DNA from: Chitinophaga niabensis
GTDB taxonomy: Bacteria > Bacteroidota > Bacteroidia > Chitinophagales > Chitinophagaceae
DNA: 64,000 bases
Assembly: GCF_039545795.1 (NCBI RefSeq)
Contig: NZ_CP154260.1
Location: forward strand, 687,001-751,000
Reading direction: 5' to 3'
The translations under genes and the position numbers were made by a program. The notes beneath the pieces are model-generated. The model did not search any database. It had not been told where the DNA came from and worked only from the letters and a program-made list of their open reading frames with translations. Below, in pieces: positions 53,433 through 62,147 of the stretch (position 1 is the first letter of the stretch; every line of letters starts with the position of its first letter).

Positions 53433-54476
53433 ATGGCAACCATCAATTTTGGCGGAGTACTGGAAGACGTAGTAACCAGAGAAGAATTCCCCATGGAAAA
53501 AGCAAGAGAAGTTCTGAAAAATGAAACTATTGCTATCATTGGTTATGGCGTACAAGGTCCCGGCCAGGCTCTGAACCTGAAGGACAATGGCTTTAACGTG
53601 ATCATCGGTCAGCGTAAGAATTCCAAGACCTGGGATAAAGCAGTAGCAGACGGATGGGTTCCGGGCGAAACTTTGTTCGAGATCGAAGAAGCTGCAGAAA
53701 AAGGTACGATCATTCAATACCTGCTGTCTGATGCAGGTCAGATCACCCTGTGGCCTACCCTGAAGCCTTTCCTGACTCCTGGTAAAGCGCTGTATTTCTC
53801 TCATGGTTTTGGTATCACTTATAAAGAACAAACCAATATCATTCCGCCTGCTGATGTAGACGTTATCCTGGTAGCTCCTAAAGGCTCCGGTACTTCTCTC
53901 CGCAGACTGTTCCTCGCAGGTCAGGGTCTGAACTCCAGCTTTGCAATCTTCCAGAATGCAACTGGTAAAGCCCGCGACAGAGTAATTGCACTCGGTATCG
54001 GTGTTGGTTCAGGATATCTCTTCGAAACAGATTTCAAAAAAGAAGTATTCTCTGACCTTACAGGTGAGCGTGGTACTTTGATGGGTTGCATCCAGGGTAT
54101 CTTTGCTGCACAATACCAAACACTCCGCAGCAACGGTCACTCTCCTTCAGAAGCTTTCAACGAAACAGTAGAAGAACTGACCCAATCCCTGATGCCATTG
54201 GTAGCAGAGAACGGTATGGACTGGATGTATGCGAACTGCTCCACAACTGCTCAACGCGGTGCGCTGGATTGGTGGAAGAAATTCAAAGATGCAACACAAC
54301 CAGTATTTGATGAACTGTACGCAAGCGTAGCTGCAGGTAAAGAAGCAGCTCGTTCTATCGACCTCAACAGCCAGCCCGATTATCGTGCTAAGCTGGAAGT
54401 GGAACTGGCAGAACTGCGTAACAGTGAAATGTGGCAGGCAGGCGCTGCAGTCAGGAAACTGCGCCCTAATAAATAA
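53433..54476 (+). CDS. ilvC: Ketol-acid reductoisomerase, class I
   Basis: A 347-residue enzyme that isomerises and reduces acetolactate to the dihydroxy acid. The Rossmann motif is AIIGYGVQGPGQALNLKDNG with the cofactor-specificity loop IGQRKNSKTWDKA (positively charged, favouring NADPH). APKGSGTSLRRLF is present, and the C-terminal knotted domain contains DLTGERGTLMGCIQGIFAAQ and the metal-binding Glu residues of SEAFNETVEELTQ. Length fits the short class I form. Confidence 0.96.
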   Translation: MATINFGGVLEDVVTREEFPMEKAREVLKNETIAIIGYGVQGPGQALNLKDNGFNVIIGQRKNSKTWDKAVADGWVPGETLFEIEEAAEKGTIIQYLLSDAGQITLWPTLKPFLTPGKALYFSHGFGITYKEQTNIIPPADVDVILVAPKGSGTSLRRLFLAGQGLNSSFAIFQNATGKARDRVIALGIGVGSGYLFETDFKKEVFSDLTGERGTLMGCIQGIFAAQYQTLRSNGHSPSEAFNETVEELTQSLMPLVAENGMDWMYANCSTTAQRGALDWWKKFKDATQPVFDELYASVAAGKEAARSIDLNSQPDYRAKLEVELAELRNSEMWQAGAAVRKLRPNK

Positions 54477-54488
54477 TCATAAAGTGAG

Positions 54489-54518
54489 AATGGGAAAAGT
54501 GAAATATCTTTTCCCATT
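54489..54518 (+). terminator. Hairpin between ilvC and ilvA
   Basis: Perfect 11-bp stem AATGGGAAAAG / CTTTTCCCATT with an 8-nt loop followed by TCATTTT. The U-rich tail is short, so it may be a partial terminator or an mRNA-end stabiliser that lowers ilvA expression. Confidence 0.6.
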
Positions 54519-54541
54519 TCATTTTGCAATAGTGGTAAGAA

Positions 54542-55798
54542 ATGGAGGAAGTCGTCAATACAGTAAATACGCTCCGGATAAAGGAAGCCGCCGAAAGGTT
54601 GAAGTCAGTGGTGATACGTACACCCCTCACTTATTGCGCCAGTTTATCCCGCCGGTATAACTGTGATATCTATTTGAAAAGAGAAGACATGCAGGTGGTG
54701 CGCTCGTATAAATTGCGCGGTGCCTACAACATGATGAGCAGCCTGGATCCAAAACAACTGGCAGATGGTGTTACCTGCGCAAGTGCTGGTAACCATGCAC
54801 AGGGTTTTGCTTATTCCTGTAAAAAGCTGAACGTGAAAGGGGTAGTATTCATGCCCATTATCACACCAAAACAAAAAGTGAACCAGGTAAGGATGTTCGG
54901 TGGTGAGAATATCGAGATCAGGCTGGTAGGAGATACCTTCGATGATTGCGCTATTGAAGCACAGGCATATACCCTGGAAAACAACATGACCTTTATTCCT
55001 CCCTTTGATGATATCAGGATCATTGAAGGACAGGGAACTGTAGCAGAGGAGATCCTGGAAGAACAATCCGGCATCGATTACCTGTTTATACCTGTTGGCG
55101 GAGGCGGCCTTGCCTCCGGTGTAGGAACCTACTTCCGCACCTACAGCCCCCAGACAAAAATTATTGGCCTTGAGCCTGTAGGCGCCCCCTCCATGATGCG
55201 TGCACTGGAGAACGGTGGCCCCGTTACATTAGGAGAAATAGACCGCTTTGTGGATGGCGCTGCCGTAAAACGTGTGGGCCAGCTCACCTATAATATCTGC
55301 AAAGATGTGCTGGACAAAATGAGCCTGGTGCCGGAAGGCCGTATCTGCTCAACCATCCTCCGTTTATACAACGAAGAAGCTATTGTGGTGGAACCAGCCG
55401 GCGCACTCTCTATGGCATGCCTGGATGATTTTAAAGAAGAGATCAAAGGGAAGAAAATAGTGTGCATCGTAAGTGGTAGTAATAATGATATCGACCGGAT
55501 GCAGGAGATCAAAGAACGTTCCCTGCTTTACGAAGGATTAAAACATTATTTCATTATCCGTTTTGCACAACGCCCAGGTGCCCTCAAAGAGTTTGTGAAC
55601 TTTGTGCTGGGTCCCGGAGATGATATCACCCGTTTTGAATTTATACAGAAGCATAATAAAGAAACAGGGCCCGCATTAGTGGGGATTGAATTAAGCGACA
55701 GGAAGGATTATGATGTATTGCTGACTAACATGCAGCAATACAATATCAATTACACGGAGCTGAATAAAGACGATAATCTTTTTGGTTACCTGGTTTAG
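54542..55798 (+). CDS. ilvA: Threonine dehydratase (biosynthetic, short form)
   Basis: A 418-residue fold-type II PLP enzyme that converts threonine to 2-oxobutyrate for isoleucine synthesis. The PLP Lys is in VVRSYKLRGAYNMM; the phosphate loop is PVGGGGLASGVGTYF. A C-terminal ACT-like regulatory part occupies about 325-418 (YEGLKHYFIIRFAQRPGALK). It is one regulatory domain shorter than the E. coli enzyme, as in other Bacteroidota. Last gene of the ilv cluster. Confidence 0.95.
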   Translation: MEEVVNTVNTLRIKEAAERLKSVVIRTPLTYCASLSRRYNCDIYLKREDMQVVRSYKLRGAYNMMSSLDPKQLADGVTCASAGNHAQGFAYSCKKLNVKGVVFMPIITPKQKVNQVRMFGGENIEIRLVGDTFDDCAIEAQAYTLENNMTFIPPFDDIRIIEGQGTVAEEILEEQSGIDYLFIPVGGGGLASGVGTYFRTYSPQTKIIGLEPVGAPSMMRALENGGPVTLGEIDRFVDGAAVKRVGQLTYNICKDVLDKMSLVPEGRICSTILRLYNEEAIVVEPAGALSMACLDDFKEEIKGKKIVCIVSGSNNDIDRMQEIKERSLLYEGLKHYFIIRFAQRPGALKEFVNFVLGPGDDITRFEFIQKHNKETGPALVGIELSDRKDYDVLLTNMQQYNINYTELNKDDNLFGYLV

Positions 55799-55826
55799 TA
55801 TGGTTCAACCTATAGTAGTGTTCAAG

Positions 55827-55858
55827 CCCCGGTCGTTGCGATCGGGGTTTCTTTTTTT
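55827..55858 (+). terminator. Terminator of the ilv cluster
   Basis: CCCCGGTCG - TTG - CGATCGGGG stem (one mismatch-type pair), followed by TTTCTTTTTTT. It also lies at the end of the convergent higA gene. Confidence 0.85.
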
Positions 55859-55860
55859 GA

Positions 55861-56193
55861 TTAACTCTTAGCTGAAGCATATTTCCTTTTGTCTTCAGAA
55901 GGAACATATGGCTTCAGCTTTAGTTTCTCAATTTTGGGTGTGGCAATGTGAATGTTATAAGAGATCTGTGCCCGCTGCCAGATCTCTGCGGTACCGCCAA
56001 AAACCTTGGCAATCCGGAGGCTCATTTCTACAGAAATATCTGCTTTGCCATTGCACACATTAGATAACGTTGTACGCGTTACTTTTAACAAGGCCGCGGC
56101 TTCTGTGATAGTAAGCCCCTGTTCTTCTATCACTTCCGACCTTAACACCAGGCCGGGATGGATAAATGGCATTCTTCGTTGCATCATTATCAT
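55861..56193 (-). CDS. higA: HigA-family antitoxin
   Basis: A 110-residue Xre-type antitoxin: IHPGLVLRSEVIEEQGLTIT, the helix-turn-helix EAAALLKVTRTTLSNVCNGK, ADISVEMSLRIAKVFGGTAE, and IWQRAQISYN are all HigA-typical. It would neutralise HigB and repress the operon at the upstream palindrome. The toxin gene, 2 bp upstream, is frameshifted, so this is now an orphan antitoxin unless the frameshifts are sequence errors. Its ~20 C-terminal residues (KLKPYVPSEDKRKY) are an extension beyond the usual length. Confidence 0.88.
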   Translation of the reverse strand: MIMMQRRMPFIHPGLVLRSEVIEEQGLTITEAAALLKVTRTTLSNVCNGKADISVEMSLRIAKVFGGTAEIWQRAQISYNIHIATPKIEKLKLKPYVPSEDKRKYASAKS

Positions 56194-56195
56194 TT

Positions 56196-56480
56196 TTAAT
56201 GGTAATCCAGGTAGTCTACATTGTAGGCATTGCCGCCATCAAATAAAAAAAACAATCCTGTAATTACCGGTTACTGTTAAACTCCAGATATTCTTTACTG
56301 GTCCTTTTAAAGGATGGATACGCCACCCCTTAATACCTGACAGATCATCGGGAACAATTTCCGCATCATTCAACCGATCCAATATCATGAGGATCTTTGT
56401 AAGTTGTTGGGCAGGTAACCTGCTCCTGTCATCGTATTCCCAGAAAGCCCTTAAAGCTTTGCTCTTAAAATTTTGATCAT
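56196..56480 (-). pseudogene. higB: HigB-family toxin, disrupted by two frameshifts
   Basis: Translation in pieces gives MIK, then (after a -1 shift in the AAAATTTT run near 56471) NFKSKALRAFWEYDDRSRLP through GWRIHPLKGPVKNIWSLTVT and GNYRIVF, then (after a +1 shift in a T8 tract, 56245-56252 as A8) FDGGNAYNVDYLDYH and a stop 2 bp before higA. These are the HigB/RelE-like signature segments. The two shifts cancel: 285 bp equals the normal ~94 codons. As it stands no full-length toxin can be made. Confidence 0.8.
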
Positions 56481-56534
56481 AATCCGCCCAGGGTTAACAA
56501 AATGAAAAATATGGGGCATTATGATCTCTGCATA

Positions 56535-56555
56535 GCGTAAAGTTACGCTTTACGC
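56535..56555. promoter_or_regulatory. Probable higBA operator
   Basis: GCGTAAAG - TTACG - CTTTACGC, perfect 8-bp arms, 55 bp upstream of the higB start. Position and sequence type (GTAAAG/CTTTAC half sites) fit Xre-type HigA binding. It is also 35 bp upstream of the divergent oxidoreductase gene and could affect it. Confidence 0.55.
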
Positions 56556-56589
56556 GCTGATCTTCAAATTTTTTCTTTAAATTACACGC

Positions 56590-57723
56590 ATGCTCAGCTT
56601 CTGGGAAAAACAAAGCCTCCTCCAATATGACTGCATCCTTTTAGGAAGTGGTATTGTTGGGCTCTCCACGGCTATCAGCTATAAAGAGAAGTTCCCCCGC
56701 AAAAGGATCCTGGTACTGGAAAGAGGTATATTACCCACAGGCGCCAGCACCAAAAACGCCGGTTTTGCCTGCATCGGCAGTTTAACAGAGATCCTGGAAG
56801 ACCTGCAAACCATGACCACAGAAGAAGTGGTTTCCCTTGTTCACATGCGCCTTAAAGGACTTCAGTTATTGCGCTCCCGTATTGGCGATGATCGCATGAA
56901 CTACCGGGAAAACGGCAGTTATGAACTGATCAGTGCGGCAGAGTCTGCTGCCCTGGAACAAATGGAAAGTGTCAACTCCATGCTCTTCGGGATCCTTCCC
57001 GGCCCTGCCTTCAGCCATGCAGATCAAAAGCTGCAAAGCTTTGGTTTTAACACACAACATGTTCAATCCCTTGTACAGAATAATTTTGAAGGTGAACTGA
57101 ATACCGGCAAAATGATGCGCACCCTCATAGACCTGGCCTTTGAAAGAGGCATAGAGATCAAAACAGGTTGCGAGGTCATTGGTTTTGAAGAAAATGCACA
57201 ACAGGTACTGGTTACCATACAGCAGCCCGGCAGTAAAGAAACACTCACCTTCAGCGCAGATCAACTGGCTATATGCACAAACGCCTTTGCCAAAGGCCTG
57301 TTACCGGAACTGGATATCACCCCGGGCCGCGGACAAGTGCTCATCACAACGCCTGTTAAGGGATTACCCTTCAAAGGCATTTTTCATTTTGACAAAGGTT
57401 ATTACTATTTTAGAGAGATCGAAGGCCGCGTACTCTTTGGCGGCGGGCGTAACCTGGATTTTGCAGGGGAAGCTACCACCAACTTCGAACTGAAAGAAAC
57501 AATCCAGCAGGACCTGGAAGAAAAACTCCGCACTTTCATCCTACCCGATCATTCCTATACCGTAGAAGACCGCTGGACGGGTATTATGGGATTTGGTAAA
57601 ACCAAACGGCCTATACTACAGGCATACTCTGATCGTATATACCTGGCCGTGCGCATGGGAGGTATGGGTATTGCCATCGGTTCTGAAGTGGGCAGAACAC
57701 TGGCTGGAATGATGCAAGGCTAA
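56590..57723 (+). CDS. DadA-like FAD-dependent amine/amino-acid oxidoreductase
   Basis: A 377-residue DAO-family flavoprotein. The FAD dinucleotide motif is CILLGSGIVGLSTAISYKE with a closing acidic residue in VLVLERG-type context; GASTKNAGFACIGSL matches glycine oxidase/DadA-like enzymes, TPGRGQVLIT is the substrate-domain junction and VRMGGMGIAIGSEVG the C-terminal FAD segment. Likely substrates are D-amino acids, sarcosine or glycine-like amines; not resolvable from sequence. Monocistronic and divergent from higBA. Confidence 0.87.
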   Translation: MLSFWEKQSLLQYDCILLGSGIVGLSTAISYKEKFPRKRILVLERGILPTGASTKNAGFACIGSLTEILEDLQTMTTEEVVSLVHMRLKGLQLLRSRIGDDRMNYRENGSYELISAAESAALEQMESVNSMLFGILPGPAFSHADQKLQSFGFNTQHVQSLVQNNFEGELNTGKMMRTLIDLAFERGIEIKTGCEVIGFEENAQQVLVTIQQPGSKETLTFSADQLAICTNAFAKGLLPELDITPGRGQVLITTPVKGLPFKGIFHFDKGYYYFREIEGRVLFGGGRNLDFAGEATTNFELKETIQQDLEEKLRTFILPDHSYTVEDRWTGIMGFGKTKRPILQAYSDRIYLAVRMGGMGIAIGSEVGRTLAGMMQG

Positions 57724-57813
57724 AGAAATAATCGCAATTGTTTGTACTGAATTAACAGCATCTTGTTGTAGGGTGCTGCAATGATTATATTTAACCAAGA
57801 TCGTTTTACAGGT

Positions 57814-60198
57814 ATGAAAAAGATCCTTATCCTTTCCTTACTGCTAAGCAGTTCTGCTCTCGCGCAAGAACAATCTCTGCATCTCTGGTACAAACAGCCT
57901 GCCCGGAGATGGGAGGAAGCATTGCCCGTTGGAAACGGCAGACTTGGTGCCATGGTGTATGGCCGCACCAATACAGAAATACTCCAGATCAATGAAGAAA
58001 GCGTATGGGCCGGAAATAAGTTCAACGATGCCAACCCCAATGCTTTCAGGTACCTGGATACCATCCGCAAACTGATCTTCGCCGGCGAAAATGAAGAAGC
58101 CCTGAACCTCGCACAAAAGAACTTTGTAGCCGTGGATGATGAAAACTCCAATCGCATTGCACGCAACTTCCGTTCTCACCAGACCTTAATGAATGTGAAT
58201 ATTGATTATGACTTCGGAGAGGTAACAGATTACAAACGCCAGCTTAATTTAATGAACGGCATTGCCACCACTACCTACAAAGTGAATGGCATTGAATATA
58301 AACAGGAAGTGCTGGCCTCAGCGCCGGATAATGTGATTGTGGTAAGGATCACCACCGTAAAACCCGGCACCATCAATGCCATCCTTTCACTGGACCGCCC
58401 GGATACAAAAGATACAGCCAATCACATGAAAGATTGCACGGTGGCGGCAGTGAAGAACCAGCTGATCTTAAACGGCCGTATTAACGATAAGAATACAAAA
58501 GACCTCCGCGGCCCTGAAGGTTATCATATGCGTTTCGCCGGCATGCTGCAGGCTGTGCCGCAGGGAGGCTCGGTTGTAGCTAAACAGCAAACGCTGCAGG
58601 TAAAGAATGCAGCTGCCCTCACTTTATATATTCAGGGCGCAACGAATTACAACGCCCTGAAACAGGATGTTGATGAAGGGGCAAACATCGCGCTCAATAA
58701 ATGCAAACAACTCCTGCAAAAGGCCGTCTTGCGCAGTTACGCACTAATAGCTGCAAGTCATATAAAGGACTTTGAACCTTACATGAAAAGAGTGCAGTTG
58801 CAGATCAATGAGCCTGTTGATGAACTGCCAACGGATGAAAGATTAGCGCTCGCAAAAACGGGTAAAGAAGATACACACCTGATTGCCCTGTATTTTCAAT
58901 ACGGCCGGTACCTGCTGCTTTCCAGCTCCCGCAAACCGGGTGTATTGCCCGCTAACCTACAGGGCATCTGGAACCAACATATAGATGCACCCTGGAATGC
59001 AGATTTCCATACCAATATCAACCTGCAAATGAACTACTGGCCCGCGGAAGTATGCAACCTTACAGAAACAACCGCTCCGCTGTTTGATTTCATGGACAGG
59101 ATCCGCCCGGAAGGCCGTAAGACGGCAAAGAAAATGTATGATGCGAGAGGATGGGTAGTGCATCATTGTACAGATGCTTTTGGCAAAACAGGGGTACAGG
59201 CAAATGCAGCATTTGGAACTTTCCCCATGGCTGCCAGCTGGATGTGCCTGCATTTCTGGGAACACTTTGCTTTCACGCTGGATTATGAATTCCTGAAGAA
59301 CAAAGCTTATCCCCTCATGAAGGAACATGCTTTGTTTGTGGAAGACTTCCTGGTGAAGAGCCCTGAAGGTTACCTTGTTACCAATCCCGGCAGCTCACCT
59401 GAAAACAGGTTCAAACATCCGGTTACAGGAAAACCAACCGGCATCACTTATGGCCCTACCATGGATAACCAGATACTAAGGGAGTTCCTGAATAAATGTA
59501 TGGCAGCAGCCAAAATATTAAGAACAGATTCTGCAGAGGTGGTAAAATGGGACAGTATTGTTAAACTATTACCACCTACCAAAATAGGCAAAGATGGCCG
59601 CATACTGGAATGGATCAATGAGTATGAAGAAGCAGAGCCCGGGCACCGGCATATCTCTCACCTGTTCGGTTTACATCCCGGTACACAGATCACGGAACAA
59701 ACACCTTCTCTCTTTGAAGGAGCCATGCGTACACTCACCGGCCGTTTAAGCAAAGGAGGTGGTCACACCGGCTGGAGCCGTGCCTGGATCATTAACTTCT
59801 ATGCACGTTTGAAACAGGAAGACAGTGTGCGTAATCACCTGCAGGCATTGTTTGCAAAATCTACGCTGCCCAATCTCTTTGACAACCATCCACCATTCCA
59901 GATAGATGGTAACTTTGGCGGTACCGCGGGAATTGCAGAGGCTCTGTTGCAAAGTCATGGTGATTATGTGGAACTGTTACCTGCTTTGCCTGCCGCATGG
60001 AATAATGGTTCCGTAACAGGCCTGCGTGCAAGGGGAGGTTTTGAATTGGATATCGTCTGGAAGAATGCAGAGCTTTCAGGCCTGAAATTACGTTCTGTAG
60101 GAGGGCGCAACCTCGTTCTCAAATATCGTCAGCATTTATTACCACTTACAATTGAAAGAGGGAAGGAGATCATCGTTCCGGTCAACCAATTGTTATAA
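57814..60198 (+). CDS. Exported alpha-L-fucosidase, GH95
   Basis: A 794-residue inverting fucosidase. Signal peptide KKILILSLLLSSSALAQ fixes the start at ATG 57814. The N-terminal beta domain opens YKQPARRWEEALPVGNGRLG; the (alpha/alpha)6 barrel carries the catalytic residues seen in GH95: the Asn pair in HTNINLQMNYW, Glu in NPGSSPENRF, and Asp in QIDGNFGGTAG. It cleaves terminal alpha-1,2-fucose, for example from xyloglucan or fucosylated glycans. The xylose operon downstream makes fucosylated xyloglucan an attractive substrate (inference). Confidence 0.95.
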   Translation: MKKILILSLLLSSSALAQEQSLHLWYKQPARRWEEALPVGNGRLGAMVYGRTNTEILQINEESVWAGNKFNDANPNAFRYLDTIRKLIFAGENEEALNLAQKNFVAVDDENSNRIARNFRSHQTLMNVNIDYDFGEVTDYKRQLNLMNGIATTTYKVNGIEYKQEVLASAPDNVIVVRITTVKPGTINAILSLDRPDTKDTANHMKDCTVAAVKNQLILNGRINDKNTKDLRGPEGYHMRFAGMLQAVPQGGSVVAKQQTLQVKNAAALTLYIQGATNYNALKQDVDEGANIALNKCKQLLQKAVLRSYALIAASHIKDFEPYMKRVQLQINEPVDELPTDERLALAKTGKEDTHLIALYFQYGRYLLLSSSRKPGVLPANLQGIWNQHIDAPWNADFHTNINLQMNYWPAEVCNLTETTAPLFDFMDRIRPEGRKTAKKMYDARGWVVHHCTDAFGKTGVQANAAFGTFPMAASWMCLHFWEHFAFTLDYEFLKNKAYPLMKEHALFVEDFLVKSPEGYLVTNPGSSPENRFKHPVTGKPTGITYGPTMDNQILREFLNKCMAAAKILRTDSAEVVKWDSIVKLLPPTKIGKDGRILEWINEYEEAEPGHRHISHLFGLHPGTQITEQTPSLFEGAMRTLTGRLSKGGGHTGWSRAWIINFYARLKQEDSVRNHLQALFAKSTLPNLFDNHPPFQIDGNFGGTAGIAEALLQSHGDYVELLPALPAAWNNGSVTGLRARGGFELDIVWKNAELSGLKLRSVGGRNLVLKYRQHLLPLTIERGKEIIVPVNQLL

Positions 60199-60387
60199 AC
60201 AACGTCTGCGTATGAAGTGTTGCTAAACACCTCTGCTAAAACTACGGTTCAAATGCCGGGTCTTAAAAAACCACTGGCCTTTAAGAAGGTGAAAGAGGGG
60301 ATAGAAGTGACCGTACCGAAGCTTTCACTGAAAGAAGTTCCCTGCGAATATGCCTGGATCTTTAAAATAACAAATGCTATCTATTGA
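60199..60387 (+). pseudogene. In-frame tail of a glycosidase-like protein after the GH95 stop
   Basis: Directly after the GH95 TAA the same frame continues open for 62 codons to TGA, reading TTSASYEVLLNTSAKTTVQ, MPGLKKPLAFKKVKEGIEVT, VPKLSLKEVPCEYAWIFKI and TNAIY. This looks like the beta-sandwich C-terminal domain found at the end of secreted glycosidases (x-x-EYAWxFKI). It has no start signal of its own and is too short to fold as an enzyme. Family identity is uncertain. Confidence 0.55.
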
Positions 60388-60528
60388 TAGTGAATGTGTT
60401 AAGGTGTTTCAGGAGAAGAAATGTACTCTGAACACTTTTTATATCTGTACTAGTAAAATACTTCAAATAGTTTGTTATCTTGACGCGCTATTTTCATTCA
60501 CCACGTTAACACGTTTTACTGAGCTAAA

Positions 60529-62142
60529 ATGAAAAATGAATCACTATTCTTCTGGGACAAAATTGTGTTCCTGTTTTATTTTCTGATCGTTGCCGGATAT
60601 GGTTATTATATCTATCGTAGAAAAAAGAAAGCAACTACGGATACAAAGGACTTTTTCCTTGCAGAAGGATCTCTCACGTGGTGGGCTATCGGCGCTTCAC
60701 TGATCGCGTCCAATATCTCTGCTGAACAGTTCATTGGTATGTCCGGCTCCGGTTTTAAAATGGGCCTGGCAATTTCCACTTATGAATGGATGGCAGCAGC
60801 TACACTAATGGTGGTGGCTATTTTCTTCCTGCCCATCTATCTCAAGAACAAGATCTTTACCATGCCGCAATTCCTGCTGCAGCGGTATGATAGTCGCGTA
60901 AGTACAGTGATGGCCGTATTCTGGCTCCTGTTGTATGTGTTTGTGAACCTCACTTCTATCCTGTACCTGGGTGCCCTGGCTATCCAGACCATTTCAGGAT
61001 ATGAGTTCTCCACCGTGATCATCGGCCTTTCCATCTTTGCTATTTTCATTACACTGGGTGGTATGAAGGTGATCGGTTATACGGATGTATTGCAGGTGTT
61101 CTTCCTGGTACTGGGTGGTTTGGCTACAACATATCTTGCTTTGAATCTCGTATCCGACCATTTCGGCGGAAGTGGTATGATGGAAGGATTAGGCCTGTTA
61201 CGCCAGAAAGCACCCGAGCATTTTCATATGATCTTTGACAGTTCAAGCGAACATTATAAAGACCTTCCAGGTATTGCTGTACTCATTGGTGGTATGTGGA
61301 TCGTGAACCTCAACTACTGGGGCTGTAACCAATACATCACACAACGTGCACTGGGTGCAGATCTGAAAACGGCACGTAATGGTCTGCTGTTCGCAGGTTT
61401 CCTGAAACTGCTGATGCCCGTGATCGTTGTATTGCCGGGTATTGCGGCTTATGTATTGTATAAGAACGGTGTGTTCCAGAAGGAAATGCTGGATGCTGCC
61501 GGTAACGTTAAGCCGGACCATGCATACCCCGTGTTGCTGAACCTCCTGCCGGAAGGATTGAAAGGATTGTCTTTCGCAGCACTCACAGCAGCTATCGTGG
61601 CATCTCTCGCCGGAAAGGCAAACAGTATCGCCACCATCTTCACCCTCGATATCTACAAACACTTCTTCAATAAAGAAGCTTCCGAAAAAGAGCAGGTGAA
61701 AGTAGGCCGCATTGCAATCATCGTGGCCATCATCATTGGTGCGCTGGTAGCGCCTGCATTGAAAAGCCTCGACCAGGGCTTCCAATACATCCAGGAATAT
61801 ACCGGCTTCATCTCTCCGGGTGTATTTGCCATCTTCATCCTGGGCTTCTTCTGGAAACGTACCACTGCAAACGCTGCATTGGTAGGTGCTGCATTGGCTA
61901 TACCATTATCCGTTGCGCTGAAATACTTCATCCCTGAACTGCCCTTCATTAATCGTATGGGCTGGGTGTTTGTGATCATCGTAGCCATCATGGTGCTGGT
62001 GAGCCTACTGGATCCGAAGAGTAAAAACAATCCTAAAGGCCTTGAGGTGGACGCTTCCATGTTCAAACTCAACACCGGATTTACAGTGGGTGCTATCCTG
62101 ATCTGTGGTATCCTGGCTGCATTGTACACTATATTCTGGTAA
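60529..62142 (+). CDS. SSS-family sodium:sugar symporter
   Basis: A 537-residue inner-membrane transporter of the solute:sodium symporter family with about 14 hydrophobic helices. SGLT-type signatures: WWAIGASLIASNISAEQFIG in helix 2, GGMKVIGYTDVLQVFF, WIVNLNYWGCNQYITQRALG, and AGKANSIATIFTLDIY. Being the first gene of the operon with xylB (5-bp gap) and xylA (13-bp gap), it is most likely a Na+- or H+-coupled xylose importer. Confidence 0.93.
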   Translation: MKNESLFFWDKIVFLFYFLIVAGYGYYIYRRKKKATTDTKDFFLAEGSLTWWAIGASLIASNISAEQFIGMSGSGFKMGLAISTYEWMAAATLMVVAIFFLPIYLKNKIFTMPQFLLQRYDSRVSTVMAVFWLLLYVFVNLTSILYLGALAIQTISGYEFSTVIIGLSIFAIFITLGGMKVIGYTDVLQVFFLVLGGLATTYLALNLVSDHFGGSGMMEGLGLLRQKAPEHFHMIFDSSSEHYKDLPGIAVLIGGMWIVNLNYWGCNQYITQRALGADLKTARNGLLFAGFLKLLMPVIVVLPGIAAYVLYKNGVFQKEMLDAAGNVKPDHAYPVLLNLLPEGLKGLSFAALTAAIVASLAGKANSIATIFTLDIYKHFFNKEASEKEQVKVGRIAIIVAIIIGALVAPALKSLDQGFQYIQEYTGFISPGVFAIFILGFFWKRTTANAALVGAALAIPLSVALKYFIPELPFINRMGWVFVIIVAIMVLVSLLDPKSKNNPKGLEVDASMFKLNTGFTVGAILICGILAALYTIFW

Positions 62143-62147
62143 TAACT

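Noticed and set aside
60244..60262. GGTTCAAATGCC, resembling a tRNA T-loop
   Set aside because: Only three stem pairs form around the loop, there is no acceptor stem, anticodon arm or D-arm nearby, and the sequence is part of a protein-like frame.
60490..60528. ACGTT-AAC-ACGTT direct repeat ahead of the sugar symporter as a regulator site
   Set aside because: Too short and not palindromic enough; no second occurrence was found to support it.
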